64,000 bases of DNA from G039954875 sp047528275 (GTDB taxonomy: Bacteria; Bacteroidota; Bacteroidia; Flavobacteriales; Blattabacteriaceae), in contig CP180023.1 in the NCBI GenBank assembly GCA_047528275.1, positions 434,001-498,000 on the forward strand. Direction: 5' to 3'. Below the pieces are notes generated by a model. The model had not been told where the DNA came from and did no database searches. It saw only the letters and a program-made list of their open reading frames with translations. Below are positions 44,115 through 55,012 of this stretch, one piece after another. A program made the position numbers and the translations under genes. Each line of letters begins with the position of its first letter. Position 1 is the stretch's first letter.

Positions 44115-44810
44115 TTAATTCCTTCGATTATTGAGTAGTGAAATGAAGTACAATAACTGAGCCAAAGCACCTAAAGCGGCTACAATATAGGTCATCGCTG
44201 CCCATTGGAGAGCATCTTTTGCGTTACAGTATTCTTGAGAAGTCACGATATTATCATTTTTGAGCCAAGCCAATGCACGGCGGCTGGCATCAAATTCTAC
44301 CGGAAGAGTGATCAACGAAAAGAGCACTGCCATGGCAAAAAGGCTGATGCCAAACTGGAGGATAAAAGTATTTTCGCCACCAGAACTATAAAAAACTGCC
44401 AACCCCGTCATAATGGCAATATTTGTAAATATTGAACTAATATTAACCACAGGAACTAGTTGAGAGCGTAATTTAAGCATATTGTACCCTACTTGATGTT
44501 GCACAGCATGACCACATTCGTGGGCTGCTACAGCTGCTGCTGTTGCATTTTTTTGAGAATATACCTCTTGACTGAGGTTAACTGTTTTATTTAATGGGTT
44601 GTAATGGTCTGTCAATTGGCCTTCTACAGATACCACTTTCACATCATATATCCCGTTGTATCTGAGCATTTTTTCTGCGACTTCTTTTCCACTCATGCCA
44701 TTTTGTAGAAACAACTGGGCATACTTGTGGAACTTACTTTTTAAGGTATTGCTCACGAGCCAGCTGATAAAAAAAGTAATACCAATAATTAAATAATAAG
44801 GAGAGGTCAT
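44115..44810 (-). CDS. YugP-type membrane zinc metallopeptidase
   Basis: Members are inner-membrane zinc peptidases of unproven substrate. The 231-codon frame is complete. It starts with a membrane segment (YYLIIGITFFISWLVSN), then a soluble part with GMSGKEVAEKML, the metal motif HECGHAVQHQVGY (HExxH at 97-101), the third-ligand region LPVEFDASRRAL (about 169-180), and further membrane segments. The family's features are all present. It is flanked by relics. A TACTTTTG box at 44855-44848 on the minus strand may be the -7 element, but I see no good -33 partner. Confidence 0.88.
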   Translation of the reverse strand: MTSPYYLIIGITFFISWLVSNTLKSKFHKYAQLFLQNGMSGKEVAEKMLRYNGIYDVKVVSVEGQLTDHYNPLNKTVNLSQEVYSQKNATAAAVAAHECGHAVQHQVGYNMLKLRSQLVPVVNISSIFTNIAIMTGLAVFYSSGGENTFILQFGISLFAMAVLFSLITLPVEFDASRRALAWLKNDNIVTSQEYCNAKDALQWAAMTYIVAALGALAQLLYFISLLNNRRN

Positions 44811-44950
44811 GATCTATTAGGTTTTCTATCTTTGTCGAGATTATAGGCAAAAGTATGCTAAAATTTATAGTCTAGAAAAGGAAATTCTGTTCTGAGAAAA
44901 TATTTTAGTATAATTTTAGCCGAATTCAACCCATAAAACATTTCAACATC

Positions 44951-45598
44951 ATGAAAAAATTACTGTTAACAACAGGTCTTTTGATCTTCACTTTGTTTAT
45001 GACTGCTCAAACGATAGGGCAAAAGGTGGGGGAAACGGTGGATAAAACTATTGATGAGACCAAAAAAATTTTCAAGGAGATGCAGTATGGTGTCAAGACC
45101 GGTGTAAATATCTCCAACATCACCGGGATGTATAAATCTTCTTCTGTTGTAGGTTTTTATGCTGGAGTGTATGGTAGATATAATCTTGATGAGAATATGG
45201 TCATCCAACCTGAGCTTTTGATATCACGTCAAGGTTCTAAACTTACCTCACTCAATAATAAATTAAGAGAGACGATCGTTAATACGTATCTGAATATCCC
45301 AATCATGTTTGGATATCATGTAGTGAAAGGTATTCATTTAGAAGCAGGGCCTCAATTTGGATTTGCTTTGAGCAAAGATAAGTTTTCCAACTACAATGGA
45401 AATGAGGATTTGAAAGCTAATACTTTTAATTTTAATTTAGCTATAGGTCTATACTATAATGTGGGAAGATATTTTGACCTATCGAATTTGTATCTTACAA
45501 GTCGTTATACTATTGATCTAACCGATGTATACAAGGGAATAAAAATTGCTTCCAACAAAAAATCAGTCTTTCAGATAGGTTTGGCATATGCTTTCTGA
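44951..45598 (+). CDS. PorT-like outer-membrane beta-barrel protein, intact copy
   Basis: The product has 215 residues with a signal peptide (MKKLLLTTGLLIFTLFMTAQ). A short helical linker (VGETVDKTIDETKKIF) follows, then beta-barrel strands: GVKTGVNISNITG, VVGFYAGVYGRYNL, MVIQPELLISRQGSKL, LNIPIMFGYHV, HLEAGPQFGFALS, NLAIGLYYNV, and the terminal VFQIGLAYAF, ending in phenylalanine. This matches the small OMP_b-brl_2/PorT-like family of Bacteroidota. The function of individual members is usually unknown. It is the first of three tandem paralogues, and the only one still open. Confidence 0.85.
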   Translation: MKKLLLTTGLLIFTLFMTAQTIGQKVGETVDKTIDETKKIFKEMQYGVKTGVNISNITGMYKSSSVVGFYAGVYGRYNLDENMVIQPELLISRQGSKLTSLNNKLRETIVNTYLNIPIMFGYHVVKGIHLEAGPQFGFALSKDKFSNYNGNEDLKANTFNFNLAIGLYYNVGRYFDLSNLYLTSRYTIDLTDVYKGIKIASNKKSVFQIGLAYAF

Positions 45599-45616
45599 CC
45601 ATGTATTGAAAACGTA

Positions 45617-45646
45617 AAAAGCCTTGACTTCACTCAAGGCTTTTTC
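45617..45646 (+). terminator. Intrinsic terminator after the intact barrel gene
   Basis: AAAAAGCCTTGA (45617-45628) pairs perfectly with TCAAGGCTTTTT (45635-45646) around a 6-nt loop, giving a stem followed by T residues, 19 bp after the stop codon. The flanking A- and T-runs make it able to work on both strands. Confidence 0.88.
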
Positions 45647-45728
45647 ATTAACTAATCGTCTGACAATGAGATTGTTTTCTGAGGAAAGTTTATCTTCATA
45701 TAGGATTTAAAAAGTAAAAAAATCAATA

Positions 45729-46325
45729 ATGAAAAAACCACTTATTTTGAGCGTTTTGGTTTTGTTTTTACTTGTTGATCAAGTGAGAGGAGAATTTATC
45801 CGTACGACTAGAGAGAGTTATTTTGGCTTGAAAAATGGGCTAAATTATTCTGGTATTATTGGATTGAATAGTACTTATACTTTTGGTTTTCATACCGTGG
45901 TATATACTGGGTATATGATCGATGATAATTTAGCTACTCAGCTTAAGTTGCTCTTCTCAATGCAAGGTGTAAGGGGGGGTAAATCTGATCCAGGAAAAAA
46001 GGTAAGTCTGAATAATTCATATTTGGCATTACCTGTCATGTTTAAATATTATGTGACCGAAGGATTCAGTTTACAGACAGGCCCTCAGATTGGACTTTCC
46101 ATAGGTAAGAAAGAATCCAATCTGATCAAGATAGGGACAAAAGACCACATTCAAAGCTAGGAAGGTTAAGAAAGATAACACTTCAGTTAGTTTATTATTT
46201 AAGCTTAATTCTTTTGATTTTGGTATAGTTGTGGGTTTGGGCTATGATATTGATAAAAAAAGGATGTAGTCTTTAATAAAAATTTATTCTTTCAAATAGG
46301 AGTGAGTTATATATTCTATTTTTTC
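45729..46325 (+). pseudogene. PorT-like beta-barrel protein, second copy, recently broken
   Basis: The frame opens with a signal peptide (MKKPLILSVLVLFLLVDQVR) and barrel strands GLKNGLNYSGIIG, FGFHTVVYTGYMI, LATQLKLLFSMQG, LALPVMFKYYV and LQTGPQIGLSIGK. It then hits a TAG at 46158. The frame goes on after the stop with LLFKLNSFDFGIVVGLGYDI, then a frameshift, and ends FFQIGVSYIFYF as in the intact copy. So one stop and one or two frameshifts separate it from a full gene. The truncated 143-residue product would lack the last strands. It is a paralogue of the gene just upstream. Confidence 0.8.
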
Positions 46326-46469
46326 ATTTTTTTTTTACAGAAGAGTCTTGAATCATTCCAAGTTTTTTTGAAGAAAATATTCATTTATAGAGATTGGCGA
46401 GGAGGTTTTTATATTAATATATCAAAGTAATGACTTAAACTTACCGATCAACTTATTAACTCAATATTA

Positions 46470-47135
46470 TGAAAAATTATCATCTACTATTACTCTTGCG
46501 ATGGTTTTGTTGGCAGACTCAGTAAAAGGGTAAATAAATTCTTTAAACAAGAGCTCAATCCATCTGTAGGTCAATTTTATTTTAGTCTTAATGCTGGGAT
46601 AAATATGGCCAAAATAATATAGTTAGAACAAACTAAAGATGACCGTTGGTCTTCTAGCCCAGTTTTTGGTGTGAATGGTGAGTTGTACATATGGTATATG
46701 ATCAGTGAGGATCTCGGCATCCAATCAAAGGAATTGCTCTCTATGCAAGGGAATCAATCATCTATTAATCGAAAAATTAAAAAAAGTAAATAGACTATCA
46801 AAAATATTTAAATTAATGTAATTATTTTGTTATAATATATTTAATCAATAGAGATTTATTTATATATTTTACCATAATTTATTTTTCTATCGTAAAGTAT
46901 TTGAAAATAAACTGATTCATATACATTTAATAAGTATAAGTAAAATATATTTGATTTTGGTTTGGTAGGAAATATTGGTTATTGTTTCGATAGAAATTGG
47001 AGTGTAAACCTTTATTATAATTACGGTCTGATCTAGTGTCTAGTCTATACGTTTTGATCTCTTACGATTGTAATCGATTTAAAAACCATATTCAAAGATG
47101 CTTTTTATTGTAAATATTTTATAATCCTTAAATTA
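46470..47135 (+). pseudogene. PorT-like beta-barrel protein, third copy, deeply decayed
   Basis: A start at 46470 gives MKNYHLLLLLR, then frames FYFSLNAGINMAKII, PVFGVNGELYIWYMI, LGIQSKELLSMQGNQSSINR (46560-46780), the same order of strands as in the two copies upstream. An AT-only island at 46795-46960 follows, then GGNIGYC-like and FDRNWSVNLYYNYGLI (46980-47030). Stops and frameshifts are frequent. Confidence 0.65.
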
Positions 47136-47655
47136 AATCTAAATATTATATTAATAATTCAAGATTTATATAGATTATCGTAGGATTTATATAGAATTTT
47201 TAATCATTTATTCATATTATCTTCTTCTATTTTCTTTATTTTTATAGGGTGGTCTTGAAAATTAAAACACCCTTGAAATATAACTTTACCTCTATCGCGA
47301 GCATTCTATTACTGAGTATATTCTTTTTCTTGATGTATCATCATGTAAAGGTTTTATCTGAAATGAGGGCTCTCTAAGGAGATCTTTATCAATGTTGTCA
47401 ATATGAAGAAATTGATCCTTTTAATGAAGGATGGAATGATCTTTATTTTTTCAGATATTGGTCTTTTGATAAGATAGGTTTGGAACAAATCCGGTTTGGA
47501 TAAAGCTTTTCCGGTACAATTTTATCATGATGAGTTGATCATTCATAAGATACACGAACCTCTTCCTGAGGAGGGAGAGTTAGATACTGCATGTTGTATG
47601 AAGTGATTGAACGTAACTTCTTGTTTGATCGCTTTGGGCTCTTCTAGGGAGAAAT
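47136..47655 (+). other. Decayed stretch before the SulP relic
   Basis: The first 90 bp is very AT-rich. At 47270-47370 the plus strand reads LKYNFTSIASILLLSIFFFL then MYHHVKVLSEMRAL, a possible membrane segment. Whether this is the N-terminus of the SulP gene or another gene is unclear. Confidence 0.35.
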
Positions 47656-49960
47656 GTGTCTTTAGGTTTTAGTAGTATTTTTCATTACCGTGCCTTTGTG
47701 TTTAGGTATTGCATTGGCCTCATGTGCGCCTTTGTATGCTGGGATTATCTCTGGGATGCTAGCTGGTTATAGTTATCTGTTTTTGAACTGGTTACCCCTC
47801 AATGTGGATAGTTCAGTTGATTGATTTACAGATATTTTGGTTATATCTATTACTGATTTGAAAGATTTCGATGTTTTCTTATGTGCAGTGTTGATTACTG
47901 GATTATTTCAATTTTTGCTTGGCATATTGCTGGAAGAATTCATTTCGAGTTATATTTATTCGAATATGATTGAAGGGATATTACTCACTATTGGGATCAT
48001 TATTCTCATGAAGCAGATCCCTTATTTGGTTGCTTTTGATCTGAAAGATGCTGTGGAATTCATGTTGCTCAAGAGTGGGATTGTTTCCATCACGCATGCG
48101 TTTAACTATATCAAACTAGGAATATTTATCATAGGACTCGTTTTTCTAGCTATTTTGATCGTTTTGGAGCAGCCTTTTATAAAAAAATTGAACACGATCC
48201 CAGCAGCACTAGTAATAGTCATAGTAGGTGTTTTGATAAATAAATTGTTCTTATAAATGGATAATATATTAATTATCAGATAAATGTCTTACTTGATAAA
48301 TCTTTCCATAGCTCCCGACGTGGGAAACTTTTAAAACAATTCACCTTGCCCAACCTGGCAGGACTCAAAAATCCTTAATGTCTGGCAAACGGTTTTTATC
48401 ATCTCTGTAGTATCCTCTATTGATAGGTTGTTTTCTATTGAGGCTATCGACAAGTTGGATCCGTATAAGCGATATATTCCTACCGATCTGAAGTTGCGTG
48501 CATAAGGTATAGGTAATGTATTCAGTTCGATTTTGGATGGTTTGCCCATCAACTTTCGGTCATCGTACGTTTATCGGCCAATTTGAATGCTGGTGCTCGT
48601 ACCAAATTAGCTGCTATCACTCACGGAGTATTGCTATTGTTGTCTGTGGATTTGATTCTCAGTTTACTCAAAAAAATCATATTAGCTTCTTTGGCTGTAG
48701 TACTCATCATGGTAGGGTATAAAGCTTTGTAAGCCTTCTATTTTCGTACACATGTGGAAAGGATGGGTTGGCTTTCCTCAATTCATTCCCTTTATCATCA
48801 TGCTCATCGCTGTAGTATGTACCAATTTACTCAAAGGTCTGGCGATCGGTATGGTGGTGAGTATTTTGTTTATGCTTCGTCAAAATATGAGGATTCTTTT
48901 TTATTATAAGCGGATGACCTATTCTCATGGCGATATCATTCGTATCACCCTGGCTCAAGAAGTCTCTTTTTTGAATAAGGCTAGCATCAAGAAGACCTTG
49001 TAGAATATCCCTAAAAATGCTAATCTTATCATCGATGTTAGCCGTACGGCATAGATTGATTTTCATGTGTTAGATTTGTTGAAGGAGTTTAGAGACTTTA
49101 GGGCCGAGATTAAAAATATAAAAGTCTCTTTCATCGGATTTAAAAACATCTACCGTATCGAAAATACTTCCAAATCTGATATTGTACCTCCGGAACTCTT
49201 ATCGATCAATGAAAAACCTAATCATTCTTCGGGTAAGTAGAGAAAATTGATTAGAGAGTTGGAGCAAAATAGTAAGAAACTAAAGCATTAAAGAAATAAA
49301 CTCATGAGACATCATGGAGAAATATTTAGATCTAAAGTGACTCCAAAGGATTCGTTACAATATTTGAAAGAAGATAATTTTCTTTTTATTAATTCATTAA
49401 AGTATGCTCATGACCATTTATGTATGATTATAATAATACTTCTGAAGAAAAATGACCTTTTTTTCATATAGTGAGTTGTATGGATTCACGTACCTCGGCC
49501 AAATTGATCTTTGACAAGGATTAGGTGATATATTTAGCATACGTTTTGAAGGTAATATTATCTATATTAATAGATTAGGTTATTTTGGTTTGTCTGTAAG
49601 ATAGCTGAATCTAAACCGATCCTCATTACTAGACACTACCAAGTGTGGTGCAATAAAAAGTGCTTGTGATGACGTTTAATTAGACAATCTGACCAAACTG
49701 ATATCCCATATCAGGGCAGCGCTAGAAGCAGAGAAATTGTCACTAAAAATAGAACTTCTACAAATCCCGAATTCGTAGAGAGGATTTATGATTTGCACTT
49801 GTATTAAAGTTTGAAAGATCTCTTGCAAAATAGTCAAGTTCTGAAAAAGATGATAAAAAGGGTGAAGTATGGATCCTACTGGATAAGTATGAGGTCGAAA
49901 TCAGCCATGTTATATTTTATGAAGAATATTGAATTTTTAATAAAATATTAAATAATTATT
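47656..49960 (+). pseudogene. SulP anion transporter with STAS domain and beta-carbonic anhydrase, relic
   Basis: SulP proteins carry sulfate or bicarbonate. In some bacteria they are fused or linked to a carbonic anhydrase. Readable landmarks: VPLCLGIALASCAPLYAGII (47690-47750), an open frame 47837-48256 with several membrane helices, SVVSSIDRLFSIEAIDKLDP then YKRYIPTDL (48400-48490), the membrane frame 48752-49003, and STAS-like ITLAQEVSFLNKASIKKTL and NLIIDVSRTA. In the same frame, past two stops, comes beta-carbonic anhydrase: HIVSCMDSRTSAKLIF (49460-49510, with the Cys-x-Asp-x-Arg zinc motif), TKCGAIKSACDDV and LDNLTKLISHIRAALEAE. Continuity of frame suggests a fusion. Confidence 0.8.
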
Positions 49961-50030
49961 TAATTAAATTAATTATTGTATTTATATTAAATTCTTGTCA
50001 TAATATTATGAGTGTTTTTTTCAATTTGTA
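49961..50030. other. AT-only spacer
   Basis: Nearly all A and T, with no visible feature. Confidence 0.5.
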
Positions 50031-50600
50031 AAATTTTTATTTATCGTTCTAGTTGTCTGTATGACCTTCTCTTGTAGCAATGAGCTGTTTCCTTTCAAAT
50101 ATGATGTAGGTAATATCCATCAAGAGGTGAGGAGATAAATGATCTCAGTCACTTGGTGTGAAGGTTGTCCGGTTGCTTTGGAGAATTTGGTTACCTTAAG
50201 TTGTTTTATTATGATTTTGATAACTAGAACCATATGGCCACCCTCATCGTGCACAAGGATCTGTAAGCAGATGTTGTGGAGGCATTCATAGAAATTTATT
50301 CTCAAGAATTTCCCATACAGAGTATGGGACTATCTTCTGAGTTCGGAGGAGATGACAATGTCTTAATGGCTGTCAACAATACCTTCTCTTTCAATTTTAG
50401 ATCAGTGACAGGATGGAAAAAATACTCGAATCATGCATACAGTTGGTCTATCGATCTCAATCTATTGATTAATCCTTATATCAAAGAGGATGTGATATTA
50501 CCTCCCTAAGGGAAGGACCTATTTGGATTGATCTAAAATTGATCCAAGGGTGCTTTCCATTCCGATGCTAACAGGTTTCTTACATGGTTGTTGTAGCGCC
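50031..50600 (+). pseudogene. M15-type peptidase (D-alanyl-D-alanine peptidase family) lipoprotein relic
   Basis: M15 enzymes trim cell-wall peptides. The frame opens with a lipoprotein-like signal (FIVLVVCMTFSCSN), then VTWCEGCPVALENLVTL, and in an open stretch (50276-50509) VVEAFIEIYSQEFPIQSMGL, MAVNNTFSFNFRSVTG and SNHAYSWSIDLNLLINPYI. The last holds the metal-binding His and Asp (usual form S-HA-G-AIDI-P--NP). FHSDANRF closes the domain near 50555. Stops and frameshifts before and after it prevent a full product. Confidence 0.75.
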
Positions 50601-51340
50601 GCGACCTATTGCGCTGTTTAGTAATAGTAGATCAGGCTGGTGGGGCCAATTTTTCCCCTATCAGTTATTTTAACCTCTTCAGTATTCGGCTACCTATCTT
50701 GGTTTTCTCGCCCTCGAATCGGATGTGTACTGCTACACTCAAGTATACCCAATAAAATCTCCTTGAAGTGCATGAGGTGGTAGTTCACATAGTGAGTTAC
50801 GAGATCATTCATCAGGTTTCCCTTTCGATCGGAGAATATGAAAAAGGTGTGGATGAATTTCAAAAGGTAGGTTTCATAGCCGTCCCATCCTATCGGGTCC
50901 GTCCTTCTAGGGTGGATGAGAATCCAATAGCCTTCGAATACAAGGTTTGATCTCGGCTCATCCCTTTTTGTGAATAAGATGGAGTAGTCCATTTTGTCCT
51001 TTGTAAGATTCTATGCATCCATACCAAAGAATCAATTTTGAATAATAAAGGCCTATTTAATCCTAAAAAAATGAATTGGGTCCGTCCGTTTAGGTAGTTT
51101 GTCGTATGGCCGTGTCACGCCTGACATAATCTTTAGTCTACCTAGTCCTTTGACTGGGCAAGGAATGGATGTGAGTTAGTTTTCCGATAGGATTATCGTA
51201 GTGCTGTGCTCATCGGAAATGATCTGAATTAACTTGCTTTCATAGAAGAGTTACCCTGAGTCCAGGAAACCATAACCTTCTCCACATTATTTAGATTTTT
51301 CAAAAATTCGTTTAGAGGAGGACTTGCACCGAGTAGCCCA
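50580..51340 (+). pseudogene. Flavin reductase family relic, copy 1
   Basis: These FMN-binding proteins reduce flavins with NAD(P)H. The plus strand reads MVVVAPRPIALFS (50584, family start APRPIA--ST), GGANFSPISYFNLFS, LPILVFSPSNRM, then in the frame 50768-50950 VVVHIVSYEIIHQVSLSIGE then YEKGVDEFQKVGFIAVPS and RVRPSRVDENPIAFEYKV, and finally HTKESILNNKGLFNPKKMNW. This is the full order of the family. Frameshifts and TAG/TGA stops interrupt it. Confidence 0.8.
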
Positions 51341-52340
51341 TTTTTTTTTACAAAAGGGCTTGATCCTGGAAACTTGTTTAACCCTTTTACAGAAATTGTG
51401 ACCCGATTACCCTCATACTCGCATAAAAAGGATAATGGTGATCGAGGAGATCAAGGTCGTTCAAGTGATGATCGAGTCCATTGCCTCGCGGAATCGCCCT
51501 CTCTATCTATCGTGCTAGGATGTAGGCATTGCTTGCACAGGGTAGAGTGGCGTATAGCAATGCGATTTTTGTTATTAGACATTTATTTTCTAGTAAATTG
51601 ATTACTAGTGGCTTGCGGAGAGGTAGGACGAGGAGTTTTAATCTATAGTGTAGAGGGTAGCCTTGACTTGTATCGAGGCAGGATCAGATTGAGTTTGACG
51701 TTTACCGAGAGTAGGCTCAAGAATGTGGCTGCATTGCTTAGTAATGCATGAAAAAACTCAAAGCCCCTGAGAATCGGATCTCCCCAAGACATTACAGATT
51801 AATCCTATTGGTGACCAGAGGATCAGTTGGTTTTACAACAAGGTTTCGATCATTGAGAGGAAGCCTTTTTTATTGCCTTCTCCGTAATGGTTTATCACCA
51901 TTACGCTGAATATATTGGTCAGTATGATGATTATATAGGCGATGAAGACTCCTGAGAGTATCAGTTCTACATCGTCGTATAGAGGGCACCTGCTATGGCA
52001 AAGGGTACATACGAGTTGTAGCGCATGCCGCCTTGAAAGATCGAGGTAAATAGATCGTTCGGTATTTTGATCAGTCTCCACAAGAGGAGGATTAGTCCGG
52101 CAACGAGTAACGGAGCCCCTATTGTGGTAGTCAAGCTAGAAGCAGTCTTGGTTCCCGAAAAATTTGCTCAACTCATTTTGAGAATCACTAACGCTGGGAA
52201 AAACGGATAGTAGGTGAACTTTTCAGCGACTATTCAAAAAAAAGACCTCTTTTACAAAACGGAGTTTGAGTATCTAGTCTGTGATGATGAGCTGAAAATC
52301 GGTAGAATGGTTAGGAAAATCCTATGTATTTTTGAAGTTT
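51341..52340 (-). pseudogene. AEC-family (auxin-efflux-carrier type) permease relic
   Basis: AEC permeases export small organic acids. On the minus strand the N-terminus near 52200 reads FFPALVILKMS, then GAPLLVAGLILLLWRLIKIP, DLFTSIFQGGMRYNSYVPFA, DVELILSGVFIAYIIII, IFSVMVINHYGEGNKKGFLS and NQLILWSPIGLI. That is the first helices, the R-N motif (M-R-NSYV) and the central loop of the family. The C-terminal half (51350-51780) is too decayed to follow with confidence. The gene lies between the two flavin reductase relics on the opposite strand. Confidence 0.65.
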
Positions 52341-52480
52341 TAATTATTTGTAAAATATAAAATCATTTATTTTAAATCTTCGGTAATATTTTATAACTTA
52401 TTTTAACAATCAACTAATAGACTCTTAAAAGAAACCTTCTAAAATCAATCATTTATGAATCATTTTTTTATCCAGTCTAT
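52341..52480. other. AT-rich spacer
   Basis: Very AT-rich, with no visible feature. Confidence 0.4.
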
Positions 52481-53315
52481 AGACTACAAGCAGCTCCGCG
52501 ATTTGGAATAGTAATGCCTCTTACATCACGCCGTAGGCCCACGGCCTATAGAATTAGTGAGCACAATCAGCAAAATAGGATAAGATGATTTGTTATAATT
52601 CAGTTACTTATAATATCATCTGGATCAATCCGACGATGCTGGGTTTTTCTATCCTTTATCCTGAAGGATAGGATTGCTTGAAAAACACCGCACAAAAACA
52701 TTTTAGAGACACCTAAATTACTTATCAATCTCCTCAATCATGATATCATGCATCAGATCTTCCTCTCGAGCATTGGCTACGATCAGAAAACCAGCGAGTT
52801 TGAGAAGTTGGGTTTTAAAGCTGCCCAATCGGATAAAATACAACCACCTAGGATGGTGGGAGTAAACTTGCTTTTGGATGCTGAGTTAAAGATATCATCT
52901 CGTTGGAGCAAGAGGCTGGTTAGGTCAATCTCGTTCTTTGTGAAGTTCTGTGGATCCATGTTGATAAGGACGTTTTAGATGAAAATAGCTTTACCAATTT
53001 CAGAAAATTGAATTTTGTAGGCGTTTTGAAAAACTACTAGTGTATGTGTATGACCGATCCTTCTCTTTTTTAGGGAACTCCACCTATGAGTATTAAGATC
53101 ATCAAAGTAGACTATATCCCTGAGGTGATACGGTACAGCCCAGTATTCACAGGGACTGATTTGGCTCTCTTGGCCAATCTCGAGGCGCTCCCTACTACTG
53201 AAGAGATCGCTGAATTTTCTATGCAAATGGATCTTTCGGCTATGCATTCTGACCGAGTACTGCATAAGTTGTCTCATGTCTATCCTCAAGAGGGTAATGT
53301 CAAAGATGCCTGAAT
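52481..53315 (+). pseudogene. Flavin reductase family relic, copy 2
   Basis: Decayed paralogue of the gene at 50.6-51.3 kb. The frame 52748-52978 reads IFLSSIGYDQKTSEFEKLGF then KAAQSDKIQPPRM, parallel to copy 1. Then come VNLVLCEVLWIHVDKDVLDE, ENSFTNFRKLNFVGVLKNYY-like sequence, and the open frame 53086-53313 with YIPEVIRYSPVFTGTDLALL then ANLEALPTTEEI, the typical C-terminal tail of Bacteroidota members. Several stops and frameshifts separate the pieces. Confidence 0.75.
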
Positions 53316-53369
53316 GACACACTGTTGTAGACTGAAGATGGTTTGATTGACGGGGTATGAGTTTAGTTG

Positions 53370-54460
53370 AGATGAGAAAAGAGCTTCCTTATACAGGGGA
53401 GCTTTTTTTATTGATGTTTGATCCATTGGTGTATCTACTCGTGTTCGATGAAACATTCTCGCAGGATTACGCGCAAAGCTGTGTAGACGGGTACAACTAA
53501 AATCACTTCTAAAATATTGAACAGAATCCTTCTGATGACTATATCCAAAAAGATCTCTACGGGGTGTGAGTTCACGCTTTTGGAACATATGATCAGGTTG
53601 GATGAAAAAAAATTGTTGATTCTCTAAGCACTGATATAGTAGAGTAGGATCCAAAGCACCATATGGATGGTTTCCAGGAAATCGTTCCAACTCTGCATCA
53701 GACTTATCATCGAGAGCAGGCCAAAGACGTCACCACCGACCCAAATGTCCCAGATAAGAGATGGCGTTGAGCAGGGCCACAAAGCAATGCGGTGATCAAT
53801 ACGTTGTCAATCTCCAAACAGAGGAGTATGACCATGTACAATACAAATATGATGGTCAATTGCAAGATGATGCTCAGGAAATACCTATTTAGCAATTCTT
53901 TAATCTGTAGCTAGGTATGGGTGTATTTTTCCTTTTTGTCTAGCGGGCATATAGAAAACGCTAAGCGAATGAAAAACTTTTGATATTTCATAAAGAAAAA
54001 GGTCAGAAATAATATAAAAAAATATTTATAAAGAAAATTTACATGGTTATGATGAAAGTATTGAGGTATTTGTTTAACGATTCGTAATTGATGGTTAAAA
54101 AATTTTTATCCTGTCAAGATCTGTGAATAGGTGTATCCCGTAACCCTTCAGCCAAGCATTGATAAAGTATATTCTCTGATGACGTTTTATTTGAGTTGTG
54201 GTGTTGTTGAGCAGGGATAAATCTTTGGCTTGATTGATGATCATTAGAATGATCAGACTGATGAGGCCTATCATTGTAGAGATGAATAAAAACATGATGA
54301 GTTTCATGATCAAGGCGGTGGACAACCTCAGTCGCATGTGCAAAACCGAACGATAGGTCTTTTAATCAATGTTAAGGTTATAGCAAAAGTGATATATAAA
54401 AATACTTTCCGGATTTCTCAAATAAAATAACTAGCCAGTACAAGGATTGTTATTCCGAAA
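53370..54460 (-). pseudogene. AI-2E/PerM family permease relic
   Basis: This membrane family is linked to export or ion antiport and has an unclear substrate in most bacteria. The minus strand reads an N-terminal FAITLTLIKRPIVRF near 54390, then the frame 54343-54095 (KLIMFLFISTMIGLISLIIL), the frame 53895-53707 (LNRYFLSIILQLTIIFVLYM, then LEIDNVLITALLC), and FGSVVTSLA. After frameshifts come SKSVNSHPVEIFLDIVI and ILEVILVVPVYTALRVI near 53470-53560. The order matches the family from start to end. At least four frame changes are needed. Confidence 0.75.
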
Positions 54461-54633
54461 GTGTTTTTCATAATCCCTCTGGAGATGAGGTTGTTTATGG
54501 TAGACTTAGAGGGTGATTTCGTGGCTGTTCATTGGATGTCTACAGAACGCTTGTTGTCGGTAGTGGGAAGGAATCTGGATATATTTTTTCTAAATATTCT
54601 GGCCCAATGAAAGTAGAAATAATCTATGGTTCA
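54461..54633. other. Short gap without a recognised gene
   Basis: Lies between the PerM relic and the divIC-like gene. I see no gene, terminator or other site in it. Confidence 0.4.
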
Positions 54634-54984
54634 TCAGTTTTTTTTATGATGTTTTTTAGACGTCTTATCTTCTGTTACGATAAAGAGGTCTTCGTTGTCG
54701 TGTTTCATATGGAAACGCTCTCGGGCCAATTTTTCCAAATAGTCTGGGTCTGTATGTATCTTTTCAAGTTGATCTTTTTCTATGGCGATCTCTTTTTTCA
54801 GATACTCCTGTTCAGATTGTATTTTATGAATATCTTGCTCAAGTTTCCAATGTACCATAAAAGAATTCGTATCAAAAAACATCATCCATAGGGTGAAAGA
54901 GATCCCCATCCAAAAATATTTATTTCTCAAAAGAGGATACTTTTGGACATGTTCCTCATTTTCTTCTGCATCAGATTTTTCCAT
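54634..54984 (-). CDS. Septum formation initiator protein (FtsB/DivIC family)
   Basis: These small bitopic proteins help assemble the division site. The 116-codon frame has a charged N-terminal tail, one membrane helix (YFWMGISFTLWMMFF, about 24-38), a coiled coil (about 44-80) and the conserved YLEKLARERFHMKHDNEDLF (about 82-101), where the family has Y-E--ARE-Y-M---GE. The tail is lysine/histidine-rich. It follows udk by 28 bp on the same strand, so the two are probably cotranscribed. Confidence 0.87.
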   Translation of the reverse strand: MEKSDAEENEEHVQKYPLLRNKYFWMGISFTLWMMFFDTNSFMVHWKLEQDIHKIQSEQEYLKKEIAIEKDQLEKIHTDPDYLEKLARERFHMKHDNEDLFIVTEDKTSKKHHKKN

Positions 54985-55012
54985 GGAATTTTACTATCTG
55001 GTATAGATAAAT

